Shown here: positions 1-8,829 of the stretch, piece after piece
How the letters are laid out: every line of letters begins with the position of its first letter
How positions within the stretch are numbered: position 1 is the first letter of the stretch
Source: Winogradskyella helgolandensis
Lineage (GTDB): Bacteria > Bacteroidota > Bacteroidia > Flavobacteriales > Flavobacteriaceae
Direction of reading: 5' to 3'
Length of the DNA stretch: 64,000 nt
Assembly: GCF_013404085.1 (NCBI RefSeq)
Contig: NZ_JABFHO010000001.1
Span: 2,677,001-2,741,000, forward strand
The notes under the pieces: model-generated
Database searches by the model: none
Seen by the model: the letters and a program-made list of their open reading frames with translations, nothing else
What the model was told of the DNA's origin: nothing
Made by a program: the position numbers and the translations under genes

Positions 1-1284
1 AAAGATCATATTAAAGCCCGTATAGATGAAGGTTTTAATCCTAGTGTAGCATTGGCTTATATAGATGGTGAAAACGTAATCTATTTTAACTATGGTGATA
101 CAGAAGTTGAAAATGGAAAGCGAGTAGATGAAAATACAGTTTATGAAATCGGTTCAATTTCTAAAGTTTTTACAACTATTATTCTTGCCGATGAAGTGCT
201 AAAAGGAAACATGAATCTTAGTGATCCTATTTCAAAATACTTACCAAAAACGGTAACTGTGCCTCAGCGGAATGGAAAACAAATTACACTAAAAGATTTA
301 GCAACACACACTTCTAGTTTGCCAAGAATGTCAGATAATTTTGAACCAGCAGATTATTCTAATCCATTTGCAGATTATTCAGCCGATTTACTTTATGAAT
401 TTTTATCGTCTTATGATTTGTTAAGAGATATAGGAACTCAGTATGAATATTCAAATTTAGGTATGGGGTTATTAGGTCATATTTTAGAATTACATACAGG
501 TGAAACATATGAAGACTTAGTTAAAACAAGAATTACAAATCCACTTGGAATGAAAAGTACAGGTATTGTTTTAACAGAAGCCATGAAAGCGAAATTGGCC
601 TTAGGACACAGTGAGCAGTTAGAAATTGTAAATAATTGGGATTTAAATGTATTAGCTGGTGCAGGTGCCATACGATCTACAACTAGCGATATGGTTAAAT
701 TTTTAAAAGCGAATACATCTACCAATGACACGTCATTAGATAAAGCCATGAAGTTAAGTCATCAAATTGCTTTTTCAGACGAAAGTGAAAGCTTTAATAT
801 TGCATTAGGATGGCACTTTGCGAACAGTAATACAATCATTTGGCATAATGGAGGTACTGGTGGTTACAGAGCTTTTACGGGTTTTTTAAATGATTTCAGT
901 AAAGGCGTTGTAGTTTTAACTAATTCTGTTTCGACTGTTGATGCTATAGGAATGAAATTGTTGGACGCGCCATTACCTTTAGAATTACCAAAGAAATCGG
1001 AGTTTCCAGATGAAATAGAGGTTTCTGCAGCAGTTTTAGAAAATTATATAGGAGTATATCAATTGGCACCTACATTTTCATTGACCATTACAAGAAAAGA
1101 AAATCAACTTTTTTTACAAGCTACGAATCAACCACAATTTGAAATTTTTCCATCGGCAGAACATCAATTCTTTTTGAAAGTTGTTGAAGCAAGTATTACG
1201 TTTAGTACGAATGATACTGGTGAAATCAATGGTTTAACTTTACACCAAGGCGGACAGAATTTGCCTGGACATAAAGTAGAGTAG
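1..1284 (+). CDS. Serine hydrolase, beta-lactamase/class C family, 5' end missing
   Basis: This is the 3' part of a penicillin-binding-protein-like serine hydrolase (Pfam Beta-lactamase family). The frame is open from base 1 with no start codon, so the gene begins outside the window. Three family motifs are visible: SxxK (Ser-Ile-Ser-Lys, codons 52-55 of the visible part), the Tyr-Ser-Asn triad in YEYSNLGMG, and a late His-Asn-Gly-Gly-Thr-Gly-Gly box. The roughly 100 residues after the catalytic domain resemble the small C-terminal beta domain often fused to these proteins. Members act as D-aminopeptidases, esterases or carboxypeptidases; the substrate cannot be read from sequence. The signal peptide, if any, lies outside the window. 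Confidence 0.88.
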   Translation, partial: KDHIKARIDEGFNPSVALAYIDGENVIYFNYGDTEVENGKRVDENTVYEIGSISKVFTTIILADEVLKGNMNLSDPISKYLPKTVTVPQRNGKQITLKDLATHTSSLPRMSDNFEPADYSNPFADYSADLLYEFLSSYDLLRDIGTQYEYSNLGMGLLGHILELHTGETYEDLVKTRITNPLGMKSTGIVLTEAMKAKLALGHSEQLEIVNNWDLNVLAGAGAIRSTTSDMVKFLKANTSTNDTSLDKAMKLSHQIAFSDESESFNIALGWHFANSNTIIWHNGGTGGYRAFTGFLNDFSKGVVVLTNSVSTVDAIGMKLLDAPLPLELPKKSEFPDEIEVSAAVLENYIGVYQLAPTFSLTITRKENQLFLQATNQPQFEIFPSAEHQFFLKVVEASITFSTNDTGEINGLTLHQGGQNLPGHKVE

Positions 1285-1389
1285 TTTTATTTTTAAACAT
1301 TGATTTTAGAAATTATATTGAAAGTTATTTCTAATTTATTTTCTATCTTGTCTTTATTCTAAATATATACTAACAAATAATTCATCATT

Positions 1390-3972
1390 ATGAATATCAA
1401 AAAACGAAATGTCTTTAGACTGTTGTCTCTAGCATTAATGACGTGTGCTTTTATAGTACCCCAAAATGTAGAAGCTCAGCGCAAAAAGAAAAAGAGTAAA
1501 ACGGAAACGCCTGCGCCAACATCTAAAAAGGAAAAATCAATAAAAGAGCTTACCGAGTCAAGCAAGAAGATTGAAGGCCTTTTTACAATGTACAGAGATA
1601 CTATTACAGGTAGTTTACAGATGGTTATTAGTGATGAACATTTAGATAAAGATTATATTCATTTTAATCAAGTTTCAAACGGAGTTACTGATGCTGGTAG
1701 ATTTAGAGGAGCATATGGCGGATCAAAAGTTTTTAAAGTAAAGAAATACTACGATAAAATAGAATTTGTATCTCAAAACACATCCTTTTATTTTGATCCT
1801 GAAAGTGCCATTTCTAAATCCAAAGATGCTAATACGAGTGAAGGCATAATGGCAACAGTGAAAATTGAAGCCCATGATAAAAAAGAAGGTTTATATTTAA
1901 TAAAAGCAGATGATTTATTCTTAAAAGAAACGTTTACTCAAGTTAAACCACCTCGTTTTCCAGGTGCTAGTCCAATGGCTTTTAGTCTTGGTAATTTAGA
2001 TAAAACAAAGACAAAAATTAATGCAATAAATAATTATGAAGATAACACAAATCTTGAAGTTGAATATGTATACTCAAGTCCATCAGTATTAAACGGTGGG
2101 TCTCAAGCTATAACTGATGGTAGAAACGTAAGTATTAAGGTGTTTCATAGTTTAATTGCTATGCCAAAGAATGGTTATGAACCCCTTTTTGATGATCCTA
2201 GAGTGGGTTATTTTACGACACAAGTTAATGATCAAACAGCGACAAATTCTACTCCTTATAAAGATTTAGTTCATCGCTGGAATCTGGTTAAAAAAGATCC
2301 TGAAGTAGCAATTTCAGAACCTGTAAAGCCAATTACGTGGTGGATGGAAAATTCTACACCTGTAGAATGGAGAGAAACAATTAAGCAAGGCGTTTTAGAA
2401 TGGAATAAAGCTTTTGAAAAAGCAGGATTTAAAAATGCCATGGTGGTAAAAATGCAACCAGATGATGCCGATTGGGATGCAGGAGATATTAACTATAACG
2501 TATTACGATGGACGTCTTCACCAAATCCACCTTTTGGAGGTTATGGACCAAGTTTTGTTAATCCAACAACAGGTGAGATCATTGGAGCAGACATTATGTT
2601 AGAATATGTACATTTTACCAATCGCGTTTTCTATGATCAGTTGTTTGATTTAGCAAAAGCAGATGTAGAGTTTAATCCATCAGATTATTTAAAAAAGAAT
2701 GAAGTATTATGTTCTTTTGGGCATGTAATGCATGAAAACACGTTATTTGGACAAGCTTTAATAGAATCTACAACTGGCTCAGACCTTGAAATGGCTCGTA
2801 TGAAGAAAGAGTCTATGTTAGCTTTGATTATGCATGAAGTTGGACATACGCTTGGTTTAAACCATAACATGAAAGCGAGTCAGTTATTTTCACCGGAACA
2901 GTTAGCAGATAAAGATTTTATTGAAGGTAAATGTTTAACAGGTTCTGTAATGGATTATGCAGGTATTAATATTACTAACGACAGATCTAAGCAAGGTCAG
3001 TATTACGATACATCAGTTGGTCCTTACGATGTTTGGGCTATTCAGTTTGGTTATACACCTTTTAACTCTGAAGACGAGAAAGTAGCGTTGCTTAACAGAA
3101 GTACAGAACCCGAATTAATATTTGGTAATGATGCTGATGATATGCGTTCGCCTGGTAAAGCAATCGACCCTAGAGTTATGATAGGAGATTTGTCTAATGA
3201 TCAAATTGGGTATTCTATTGATAGAATTAAGTTAGTTGATAGTATGATGAGCGAGGTTAAAACGAAATTCTCTAAAACTGGAGAATCCTATCAAGAATTA
3301 AGACGTGCTTATTATTTGTTAAGTGGTCAACGTGCTACAGCTGTTAATGTAATTTCAAGATTTATTGGTGGTGTTTACGTAGATAGAGCCATGATAGGGC
3401 AAGAAGGAGGTACACAACCATATACACCAGTTAGTTTAGAAGATCAAAAACGTGCAATGAAAGCCTTAACAACATATGCTTTTGCGCCAACAGCTTTTAA
3501 TGCCCCAAGTGATTTGTATAATGATTTAGCGATGCAACGTCGTGGTTTTGGTTTTATGAGAGGTACAGAAGACCCAAAAATTCATCAACAAGTTTTAACC
3601 TACCAAAAAAATGTAATAAGCCATGTTTTACATTACAATACGCTACAGAGAATTACGGATAGTGAGTTGTATGGTAATGAATACACTTTATCTCAGTTTA
3701 TGACCGATTTAAATTCTGCCATTTTTAAAGCAGATATCTATAAAAATGTAAATTCTTTTAGACAAAATTTACAAATTTCGTATACCAATACGCTTATTGA
3801 AATGTTAACAGGAAAACAAAGTAGTCGTTATTCTAATAATGCCAAATCAATGGCGCTTTATAATTTAAAGCAAATTAGAACTATGGCTACACCGAGTGGT
3901 AATGTATCTAGTAAAGCTCATAAGGAACACTTACGCACATTAATTGACAATGCACTTAAAGAGGTAAAATAA
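1390..3972 (+). CDS. Secreted zinc-dependent metalloprotease (DUF5117/DUF4953 type)
   Basis: An 860-residue protein with an N-terminal signal peptide (about residues 1-29, ending near VEAQ) followed by a Lys-rich linker (RKKKKSKTETP). The central zinc-protease motif is HEVGHTLGLNH, with H482, E483, H486 and H492 as expected metal and catalytic residues, in the extended metzincin-like form HExxHxxGxxH. Order and length match the Bacteroidetes family annotated as zinc-dependent metalloprotease with DUF5118, DUF5117 and DUF4953 regions. It probably acts in the periplasm or outside the cell; the substrate is unknown. It stands alone on the plus strand, 105 nt after the serine hydrolase, and ends at a strong bidirectional hairpin. 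Confidence 0.9.
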   Translation: MNIKKRNVFRLLSLALMTCAFIVPQNVEAQRKKKKSKTETPAPTSKKEKSIKELTESSKKIEGLFTMYRDTITGSLQMVISDEHLDKDYIHFNQVSNGVTDAGRFRGAYGGSKVFKVKKYYDKIEFVSQNTSFYFDPESAISKSKDANTSEGIMATVKIEAHDKKEGLYLIKADDLFLKETFTQVKPPRFPGASPMAFSLGNLDKTKTKINAINNYEDNTNLEVEYVYSSPSVLNGGSQAITDGRNVSIKVFHSLIAMPKNGYEPLFDDPRVGYFTTQVNDQTATNSTPYKDLVHRWNLVKKDPEVAISEPVKPITWWMENSTPVEWRETIKQGVLEWNKAFEKAGFKNAMVVKMQPDDADWDAGDINYNVLRWTSSPNPPFGGYGPSFVNPTTGEIIGADIMLEYVHFTNRVFYDQLFDLAKADVEFNPSDYLKKNEVLCSFGHVMHENTLFGQALIESTTGSDLEMARMKKESMLALIMHEVGHTLGLNHNMKASQLFSPEQLADKDFIEGKCLTGSVMDYAGINITNDRSKQGQYYDTSVGPYDVWAIQFGYTPFNSEDEKVALLNRSTEPELIFGNDADDMRSPGKAIDPRVMIGDLSNDQIGYSIDRIKLVDSMMSEVKTKFSKTGESYQELRRAYYLLSGQRATAVNVISRFIGGVYVDRAMIGQEGGTQPYTPVSLEDQKRAMKALTTYAFAPTAFNAPSDLYNDLAMQRRGFGFMRGTEDPKIHQQVLTYQKNVISHVLHYNTLQRITDSELYGNEYTLSQFMTDLNSAIFKADIYKNVNSFRQNLQISYTNTLIEMLTGKQSSRYSNNAKSMALYNLKQIRTMATPSGNVSSKAHKEHLRTLIDNALKEVK

Positions 3973-3991
3973 TTGCGAAACTTAAGCGCAT

Positions 3992-4036
3992 AAAAAAAGC
4001 ACAAATTGCATTTAATTTAGCAATTTGTGCTTTTTT
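3992..4036. terminator. Bidirectional intrinsic terminator
   Basis: An inverted repeat of about 17 nt per arm (AAAGCACAAATTGC paired with GCAATTTGTGCTTT) around an AT-rich 10-nt loop, with an A run before and a T run after. It lies between the convergent metalloprotease and TonB-receptor genes and can serve both. Confidence 0.9.
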
Positions 4037-4050
4037 ATTCAAGCTTCTTT

Positions 4051-6582
4051 TTAGCCTTCAAAATCGATATCGTCCCCACCACCATTTCCTGGTCGATCAG
4101 GTCGCTCACGTTTATTTAGTTGCTGATTAAATCTATAAATAAAGGAAAGATTAACTTGGCGTTGTCTCCATTGAAATTCACCATCACGTCTAAAGAAATC
4201 TGTAGTGGTTACACTTTGGTATTTTCTAGAGTTTAATAAATCTCTAACGTTTAATGATAGAGTAGCTTTATTATTTAGTATTTCTTTACTAAGGGCTAAA
4301 TCTAGAGAAAAGATACCTTCAGTCTCAGATTGTGCATCTTCTTGTGGTCCTCTGTAAAATGCACTAGTTTGCCAATCGATAGCTAATGGTAAGGTTACCT
4401 TAGAACTAAAACGAGCAAACCAACTTGTGTTTTTTGTGCTGTAATCTACACCATTAAAGTCTCCATCAGTTTCAAACTGAAAGAAATTAAAGCTAGAACT
4501 TAATCGCAACCATTTTTCAGGGGTGTACATAAGGCCTAATTCAGCTCCTGTACGCTTATTTGTAGAAAGGTTTATAGGAATAGTTCTAATGATGTCAATA
4601 CCATCTGTTGTTTGTTGGCCTGTATTTTCTTGTACACGTTCAAATGAATCTGTTTCATGCTGATAATATATTGAAGACGTTAGTGTGATTTTTTCCCAAC
4701 GCTTTAAGTAACCTAAATCAAAAGTGCTTGAAAAGGCCGGTTCTAAATTGGGGTTACCTTGCCATACGTTTGTTCTACTAGATCGTGATGGAAAAGGATT
4801 AATATACCGACCACGAGGACGGTTGATTCTTCTGTTAAAACCTAAAGTTATACTTTCTTCAATATCAGAATCTGGAGCTGTAAGATCATAAATAAGATTT
4901 ACAGTAGGGAATAAGCCTAAATAATTTTTATCAAAGTCTGTGTCAATAGGAAATCCAAACTCTTCAACAAGTTCGTCTTCAGTTAATCGTGAATCAATTT
5001 TTCCTTTTAACTGAGTATTCTCTAGTCTTAGACCTAATAAAAATGAAAACTGACCAAACTTTGTTCCGTACTGTGTGTAAAGTGCATTTACATTTTCAGT
5101 GTAATCAAACACGTTTGAGATAGCCTCGTTGAGTTCTAGATCTCCAGTTGTAAGATTTTCTTGATCAAGTTGATAATCGGTATTGGTGTTTTTAAAATTA
5201 CCACGATATCCCGCTTCAAATCGAGCATCTCCACCTAGAGGTAAAACATAATCAGCTTGAATTAAATATTCTTTTTGCTTTTCATCTGTAAATTCTTGTT
5301 CTATTTGAAAAGGAGAAGGATCTGTTTGGTTAGTGGTTACATAATTTTCATTTAAATAGGTGTAACCATCTTCAGAATCATTTTCAAATTGAAAATCTGC
5401 TGTTAACTTATGATCGCTATCGTCGCCAAAACGTTTTACATAATTTAAAGCAACTTGATAACTATTATCTTTTTCAGTTTCTTTTTCTCTACGACGCGTT
5501 TCTTCAATTAAAATGTTACTATCATTATAACGCTCACTTTTATTAATAGATACGTCCGCGTCTGTTCCGAAATTGTAGAATAAACTACCAGTAAGTGAAG
5601 ACGATTCATTAAGGAAATATTCCATTCCAATATTCGTATTGTAATTTCTATTCAGTCTTTCAACGTCTTGATCTTCTATAATTCTTCGGTATTCTGGCGT
5701 AATGAGTTCACCATCAACAGTGCTATCAAAATATTCAACATCAGTATCACTGATTCGAGGTGCATCAAAATAACGCCATCCAAAATTAGAGAATAAGTTA
5801 TATTTTTCTGTACGGTAATTTAAGGTCGCAGATACTCCAACATTATCTGGATTTCCTACGGTTAAATTCACTGAGCCATTAAATCCTAAAGTTTCTTTTT
5901 GTCTTAAAATAATATTTAAGATTCCAGCTGTACCTTCGGCATCATATCTGGCAGAAGGTGAGGTAATCACTTCAACACGTTCAATAGCTTCTGCTGGTAA
6001 TTGACTTAAGATATTACTATCACCAAAACCAGCCATAGCAGAAGGTTTTCCGTTTATTAAAATACGTACGTTTTCATTACCTCTAAGGCTAATCGCTCCC
6101 TCTATATCGACATCAACAGATGGAACATTGTTAAGCGCATCACTTACAGTACCACCAGCAGTAGTTAAATCTTTACCAATATTATAAACTTTTTTGTCTA
6201 ATTTTATTTCTACAGTAGTGCGCTCCGCAACGACCATAACTTCGTCTAAAGTGTCGACGTCTAATGCTAAGTTAATAATGCCTAAATCGGTGTCTTTAGT
6301 AATATTTTGTTCTGGGAAGCTTTTTGTTTTATAAGATATATATTCTACAGATATGATGTAAGAACCTTCAGGAACTTCAACTTTAAATTTACCTTTGGTA
6401 TCGGTAATACCTCCAGTTATAATTTTGTTATCTGCCTTTGTCTTAATAACAACTGTCGCATATTCTAAAGGAATATTAGTGTCTTTTTCAATAACAGTAC
6501 CTTCAATTTTAAAATCTTTTTGCGCAAAGGAAAAGGTGAATGAAAAAATAAGTAATAGTGTAGTTAAAATGTGTGATTTCAT
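4051..6582 (-). CDS. TonB-dependent receptor, outer-membrane beta-barrel family
   Basis: An 843-residue outer-membrane protein. A signal peptide (to about residue 20, FSFAQ) is followed by a carboxypeptidase-regulatory-like Ig-fold domain (about residues 24-110), a plug region (about 120-235, with LINGKPSAM and ERVEVITSPSARYDAEGTAG) and a long beta-barrel rich in alternating aromatic strands. This matches the CarboxypepD_reg-like plus OMP_b-brl_3 architecture common in Bacteroidota. The C-terminus is not a classic aromatic barrel end but a short Pro/Gly/Asp tail (PGNGGGDDIDFEG). No SusD partner is adjacent, so polysaccharide uptake is not indicated; peptide, metal or siderophore uptake remains open. 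Confidence 0.9.
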   Translation of the reverse strand: MKSHILTTLLLIFSFTFSFAQKDFKIEGTVIEKDTNIPLEYATVVIKTKADNKIITGGITDTKGKFKVEVPEGSYIISVEYISYKTKSFPEQNITKDTDLGIINLALDVDTLDEVMVVAERTTVEIKLDKKVYNIGKDLTTAGGTVSDALNNVPSVDVDIEGAISLRGNENVRILINGKPSAMAGFGDSNILSQLPAEAIERVEVITSPSARYDAEGTAGILNIILRQKETLGFNGSVNLTVGNPDNVGVSATLNYRTEKYNLFSNFGWRYFDAPRISDTDVEYFDSTVDGELITPEYRRIIEDQDVERLNRNYNTNIGMEYFLNESSSLTGSLFYNFGTDADVSINKSERYNDSNILIEETRRREKETEKDNSYQVALNYVKRFGDDSDHKLTADFQFENDSEDGYTYLNENYVTTNQTDPSPFQIEQEFTDEKQKEYLIQADYVLPLGGDARFEAGYRGNFKNTNTDYQLDQENLTTGDLELNEAISNVFDYTENVNALYTQYGTKFGQFSFLLGLRLENTQLKGKIDSRLTEDELVEEFGFPIDTDFDKNYLGLFPTVNLIYDLTAPDSDIEESITLGFNRRINRPRGRYINPFPSRSSRTNVWQGNPNLEPAFSSTFDLGYLKRWEKITLTSSIYYQHETDSFERVQENTGQQTTDGIDIIRTIPINLSTNKRTGAELGLMYTPEKWLRLSSSFNFFQFETDGDFNGVDYSTKNTSWFARFSSKVTLPLAIDWQTSAFYRGPQEDAQSETEGIFSLDLALSKEILNNKATLSLNVRDLLNSRKYQSVTTTDFFRRDGEFQWRQRQVNLSFIYRFNQQLNKRERPDRPGNGGGDDIDFEG

Positions 6583-6617
6583 CGCAATGAGTTAGTATTT
6601 GATGCATTGATTAAATG

Positions 6618-6625
6618 CAAAAATA
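6618..6625 (-). promoter_or_regulatory. Bacteroidetes-type -7 element
   Basis: Read on the minus strand this is TATTTTTG, matching TAnnTTTG, 36 nt before the TonB-receptor start. No clear TTTG -33 element is seen. Confidence 0.45.
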
Positions 6626-6703
6626 CGTTTCATTGTTTTATATTTGGTTAATCTTCTGTTAAAGATAAATGGCTATAATTTATTAGAAGTTGCTAAAATT
6701 TCT

Positions 6704-7141
6704 TTAGTCTTTATTCTTGTTACGTTTTTCTTTTTTACGGTTTTTCTTCTTCTTTTTTACAACTTCTTTTTCATTAAAATCACCTTTAATTAGTACTTTA
6801 ATTTTAGCCATGTCATCTTCAGAAATAAGCTCTTTCAGTTCTAAAAAGTGAGTGTCTTCTAAATTTTTTATGGCTGCATCACGATCAAGATGATGTTCAA
6901 ATCTTGTTTTCAATAATGCCATTTTCTCATCGAGAAAACTATTTATGTTTAGTTTAATGATTTGCTTTTGAAAATCATCGGCCTCTAAAGTAGTTAAGAA
7001 ATTACCGATATATTCTTCTTTGCGTTCTTCTGCTTCACGCTCGTACTTTGCAATTTCTTGTTCTGTAGGTTCTCTATTAGATTGAGCATTGATATTTAAA
7101 CTTAAGAGAATTGTAAAAGATAATAAAAGGATCTTTTTCAT
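6704..7141 (-). CDS. Secreted helical protein with Lys-rich tail, unknown function
   Basis: A 145-residue protein not recognised by family. It has a clear signal peptide (MKKILLLSFTILLSLNINAQ), then a charged, mostly helical body (about 21-120) rich in Glu, Lys and Arg, and a C-terminal run dominated by Lys and Arg (KKKKKNRKKEKRNKNKD). The body, with repeated acidic/basic helices and a region like LEADDFQKQIIK, loosely recalls periplasmic Spy/CpxP-type helical proteins common in flavobacteria, but there is no diagnostic motif. It lies 121 nt downstream of the TonB-receptor start on the same strand and about 100 nt after the arsC-like gene. A -7-like element at 7234-7241 may serve it. Confidence 0.7.
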   Translation of the reverse strand: MKKILLLSFTILLSLNINAQSNREPTEQEIAKYEREAEERKEEYIGNFLTTLEADDFQKQIIKLNINSFLDEKMALLKTRFEHHLDRDAAIKNLEDTHFLELKELISEDDMAKIKVLIKGDFNEKEVVKKKKKNRKKEKRNKNKD

Positions 7142-7233
7142 GTGTTTGTGTTTATTGTTTTATGGTCACATGCTGTTCGCTTTTAATCATTTTCGTTAAT
7201 GATAACATTTTGAACAGGCTCGTTTCATGCTTG

Positions 7234-7241
7234 CAAAGTTA
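7234..7241 (-). promoter_or_regulatory. Possible -7 element inside the 3' end of the arsC-like gene
   Basis: Minus-strand TAACTTTG matches TAnnTTTG and overlaps the stop codon of the preceding gene. It would give an mRNA leader of about 85 nt for the gene starting at 7141. Confidence 0.3.
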
Positions 7242-7580
7242 AATAATTTCTTTTATTGCTTCTGGTGGTCTGCCAATTACGGCTTTATCTCCATTAATTA
7301 CAATAGGGCGTTCAATTAGCTTTGGGTGATTAACCATAGCTGCAATAATTTCATTATCAGAAAGGGTTTTTCCTTTGTAATCCGATTTCCAAATAGCTTC
7401 GTTTTTTCGGATTAAATTTATAGGTTTTATACCCAATTTTATAATGATATCTTGTAATTCAACCGATGTTAAATCTTCTTCCAAATATCTTATGGTTTTA
7501 AATGCTTTACCGGATTCTTCTAATATAGAAAGGCCTTGTCTTGATTTGGAACATCTCGGGTTGTGGTATATTTCAATCAT
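7239..7580 (-). CDS. arsC: Arsenate reductase family protein (ArsC, glutaredoxin-type)
   Basis: A 113-residue thioredoxin-fold protein of the ArsC/Spx family. The N-terminus carries HNPRCSKSR with the catalytic Cys10 followed by the usual Ser, and the C-terminal half has ERPIV and IGRPPE. The Arg residues near 58, 91 and 104 correspond to the arsenate-binding Arg60, Arg94 and Arg107 of E. coli ArsC. Activity would be glutathione/glutaredoxin-dependent reduction of arsenate to arsenite. No arsR, arsB or acr3 gene is adjacent, so this is probably the stand-alone chromosomal type, whose physiological role is less certain. It follows prfB by 29 nt on the same strand and may be co-transcribed with it. 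Confidence 0.85.
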   Translation of the reverse strand: MIEIYHNPRCSKSRQGLSILEESGKAFKTIRYLEEDLTSVELQDIIIKLGIKPINLIRKNEAIWKSDYKGKTLSDNEIIAAMVNHPKLIERPIVINGDKAVIGRPPEAIKEII

Positions 7581-7609
7581 TTTATGCTGATTTTATTTTA
7601 ATAACTATA

Positions 7610-8720
7610 TTACAATTTTAATGCCGAATCTTCTTTTTGTCCCATCATCATTAAATAGGCTTTTAAAAAGGGTTCAATATCTCCATCCATTACAGCGTCT
7701 ACATTTCCTGTTTCGTGAGCTGAGCGCACATCTTTAACTAATTTATACGGATGCATCACGTAATTTCGAATCTGACTTCCCCATTCAATTTTCATTTTCC
7801 CAGCTTCAATATCATCACGCTGTGCCATTTGCTTTTGTAGTTCAATTTCATACAATTGAGACTTCAACATTTGCATGGCTCTTGTCCTATTATCGTGTTG
7901 CGAGCGTGTTTCTGAACATTGAATTTGAATCCCTGAAGGTTTATGTAATAATTGCACTTTTGTTTCAACCTTATTTACATTCTGTCCACCAGCTCCACTA
8001 GATCTTGCCGTTGTAATTTCAATATCAGAAGGGTTGATGTCAATTTCAATAGAATCATCAACTAAAGGATATACGTAAACCGAAGCAAAACTTGTATGAC
8101 GTTTAGCATTACTATCAAAAGGAGAAATTCGCACCAAACGATGTACTCCGTTTTCGCCTTTTAACCAACCGAATGCAAAATCTCCTTCAATTTCTAAAGT
8201 CACCGTTTTTATACCAGCAACATCTCCATCCTGAAGGTTAAGTTCCTTAACTTTAAAACCACTTTTTTCAGCATACATTAAGTACATACGCATTAGCATA
8301 CTTGCCCAATCGCAAGATTCTGTTCCGCCAGCACCAGCTGTAATTTGTAAAACAGCACTTAAACTATCTCCTTCTTCGGAAAGCATGTTTTTGAATTCTA
8401 ATTTTTCAATCGCATTAACGGCAGCTTCAAAACGAGCTTCTACATTTTCCATCGGAGCTTCGTCTTCCTTATAGAATTCGTAAATGACTTCTAAATCTTC
8501 AAAAAGCGACTTAGCGTCGTTATAATCGTTAACCCAACTCTTTTTCTCTCGAATGGATTTCATAATCAATTCGGCAGCTTTGGAATCATTCCAGAAATTA
8601 GGGTCAAAAGTTTGCTCTTCTTCGTTAGCGATTTCTATGAGCTTAGCATCTAAGTCAAAGATATTGTCTAAGTACGTCTAGACGGGAATTGAGATCTTTT
8701 ATTTGATCTGATGTTATCAT
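7610..8720 (-). CDS. prfB: Peptide chain release factor 2, with programmed +1 frameshift
   Basis: RF2 recognises UAA and UGA and releases the finished peptide. The main frame carries the tripeptide Ser-Pro-Phe (RISPFDS) that defines RF2 stop recognition and the GGQ loop ([11 protein letters not shown]) that enters the peptidyl-transferase centre. The conventional open frame begins only at 8569, but ATG at 8718-8720 starts a 21-codon zero frame ([21 protein letters not shown]) that stops at UGA (8655-8657). Skipping one base there continues into DLDAKLIEI and the rest of RF2, giving about 369 residues, close to the 365 of E. coli RF2. This is the classic autoregulatory frameshift: low RF2 slows termination at UGA and favours +1 slippage. 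A -7 element lies at 8739-8746. Confidence 0.95.
8655..8660 (-). promoter_or_regulatory. prfB +1 frameshift site CUU UGA
   Basis: The minus strand reads TAT CTT TGA C; peptidyl-tRNA on CUU slips to UUU and decoding resumes at GAC. Upstream bases are ACTTAGACAATAT, lacking the AGGGGG/AGGAGG internal Shine-Dalgarno that stimulates the E. coli site. Confidence 0.9.
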
Positions 8721-8738
8721 AAATAAGAATAATTTATG

Positions 8739-8746
8739 CAAATATA
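8739..8746 (-). promoter_or_regulatory. -7 element of prfB
   Basis: Minus-strand TATATTTG matches TAnnTTTG exactly, about 18 nt before the upstream ATG of prfB, giving a short leader. This supports the ATG at 8720 as the true start. Confidence 0.55.
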
Positions 8747-8767
8747 AGTTGCCTGATTAAAGTGCCA

Positions 8768-8775
8768 TAATTTTG
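8768..8775 (+). promoter_or_regulatory. -7 element of the threonine aldolase gene
   Basis: TAATTTTG matches TAnnTTTG. A TTG at 8749-8751 is a weak -33 candidate. It overlaps an upstream in-frame ATG at 8773, which therefore is unlikely to be transcribed and argues for the start at 8830. Confidence 0.5.
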
Positions 8776-8829
8776 AATCGGTTTTTTGGAAATTGTGTAG
8801 TTTTATGTTTTAGAATTAAGACGATAAAT

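Noticed and set aside
52..60. TTG at 52 as the start of the serine hydrolase
   Set aside because: The frame is open to base 1 with family-like residues before it; the gene simply begins outside the window.
8773..8829. Longer threonine aldolase start
   Set aside because: The extra 19 residues are atypical and the ATG lies inside the probable -7 element.
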